DNA of 6,512 nucleotides. It comes from Alphaproteobacteria bacterium. GTDB taxonomy: Bacteria; Pseudomonadota; Alphaproteobacteria; Rhizobiales; Devosiaceae. Positions within the stretch are counted from its first letter, which is position 1. Each line of letters begins with the position of its first letter. The translations under genes and the position numbers were made by a program. The notes beneath the pieces are model-generated. The model made no database searches. It saw only the letters and a list, made by a program, of their open reading frames with translations, and was not told the origin of the DNA. Location: positions 1-6,512 of the forward strand of contig JAHJOS010000202.1 in assembly GCA_018820005.1 (NCBI GenBank), given 5' to 3'. Below, piece after piece: positions 5,831-6,512 of the stretch.

Positions 5831-6512
5831 TCAGAGGCCGTTGACGACCGGGCGGGATTCGTCGGCGGCCCATTCGGCCATCGAGCCGTCGTACATGCGG
5901 GTGTTCTTGTTGCCCTGGACTTCCGACAGACCGAACCAGACGATGGACGCCCAGTGGCCAGTGTTGCAGAAGGCGATATTGGCCTCATCGGCACCAAGGC
6001 CCACGCCAGAGGCCAGGTTGGCGACGGTGTCGGCGCTCACGAATGTGGCGTTGTCAGCGCTATAGAGCTGGCCGTTGTCGATGTTGACGGCGCCCGGGAT
6101 GGTGCCGGGGACGCGCACGACCTGGCTCTTGCCCTCGCCGCGATACTGTGCGACCGGACGACCGTCCACGAGCTTGGTGCCATTGGCGATGGCGGCTTCG
6201 ACGTCGGCAGTGGTGGCCAGCAGTTGCTGCTGGAAATTGGCGGTGAACTGGGCGGGCTCGAGCGTGGTGGCGACTTCGGTCACCTCACCGCCGGCGGCGT
6301 CCCAGGCGCGTTCGCCGCCATTGAGGATCGACACGGCGTCATGGCCGAGCACCTTGAAGGTCCAGTAGACGCGGGTGGCGGCGCCGAATTCGGAGGAATT
6401 GGTGCCCTGCGAGACGATGACGACATGCTTGTCATTGCTGATGCCGAGGTCGCCGATCAGCTTGGCGGCTGCGTCTGCACCGGGGAACTGGGCCGGCACG
6501 CCCTGGACTTCC
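5831..6512 (-). CDS. Two-domain rhodanese-type sulfurtransferase, 5' end outside the window
   Basis: 226 residues are visible; the start lies beyond the window end. The upstream part (about 6300-6512) is the end of an N-terminal rhodanese domain containing a V-S-Q-G segment where an active cysteine would lie, so this domain looks inactive, as is usual. The C-terminal domain (about 5834-6230) has the D-G-R-P substrate-loop region, a P-G-[TA]-I-P-G-A motif, and the active-site loop CNTGHWAS with its cysteine at 5966-5968, the only cysteine in the visible part. Such enzymes move sulfane sulfur from thiosulfate or mercaptopyruvate to an acceptor through a cysteine persulfide. The CNTGHW-type loop recalls exported rhodaneses found near YeeE/YedE genes, but the signal peptide is not visible here. 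Donor and acceptor are unknown; the Cys-rich protein of the same operon is a candidate acceptor if both are periplasmic. Confidence 0.92.
   Translation of the reverse strand, partial: EVQGVPAQFPGADAAAKLIGDLGISNDKHVVIVSQGTNSSEFGAATRVYWTFKVLGHDAVSILNGGERAWDAAGGEVTEVATTLEPAQFTANFQQQLLATTADVEAAIANGTKLVDGRPVAQYRGEGKSQVVRVPGTIPGAVNIDNGQLYSADNATFVSADTVANLASGVGLGADEANIAFCNTGHWASIVWFGLSEVQGNKNTRMYDGSMAEWAADESRPVVNGL

Overview
The window looks like a piece of a GC-rich alphaproteobacterial chromosome. Protein style, very short or overlapping gene junctions and the YeeE/YedE plus periplasmic-type rhodanese pairing suggest Hyphomicrobiales, possibly Devosia or a relative; the genus is an inference from composition and remembered families. 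All six genes that I can support lie on the minus strand, so they read from high to low coordinates. The long plus-strand reading frames are shadows of GC-rich minus-strand coding.

Right half, in transcription order (6512 to 3519): a sulfur-handling operon. It begins with the C-terminal part of a two-domain rhodanese (5831-6512, cut by the window end) with active-site loop CNTGHWAS. A 103-base gap with two hairpins follows, then a YeeE/YedE-family sulfur transporter (4504-5727). This overlaps by 4 bases a small secreted protein made almost wholly of Pro-Cys hexapeptide repeats (4130-4507, 11 cysteines). Two bases later comes a 202-residue His-rich protein of unknown function (3519-4127). The tight coupling of the Cys-repeat and His-rich genes to a sulfur transporter and a sulfurtransferase is the most novel feature of the window.

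Middle: an AraC-family regulator (2438-3412, GTG start) with its own ribosome binding site. Two direct-repeat pairs flank or overlap its ends: CAAAAC twice with an 18-bp pitch upstream, and an 11-bp sequence twice with a 22-bp pitch at its 3' end. Spaced same-orientation half-sites are typical of AraC-type operators.

Left half (2325 to 1): a two-gene unit. A multi-pass membrane protein of unknown function (1330-2325) overlaps by 4 bases an exported von Willebrand factor A protein (1-1333, cut by the window start). The latter has an intact MIDAS metal site and at least two and a half tandem beta-rich repeats. A 10-bp-arm inverted repeat and the 22-bp direct repeat lie upstream of this unit, making it a candidate target of the AraC regulator. 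No tRNA, rRNA, CRISPR or insertion sequence was seen, and no intergenic stretch exceeds about 115 bases.
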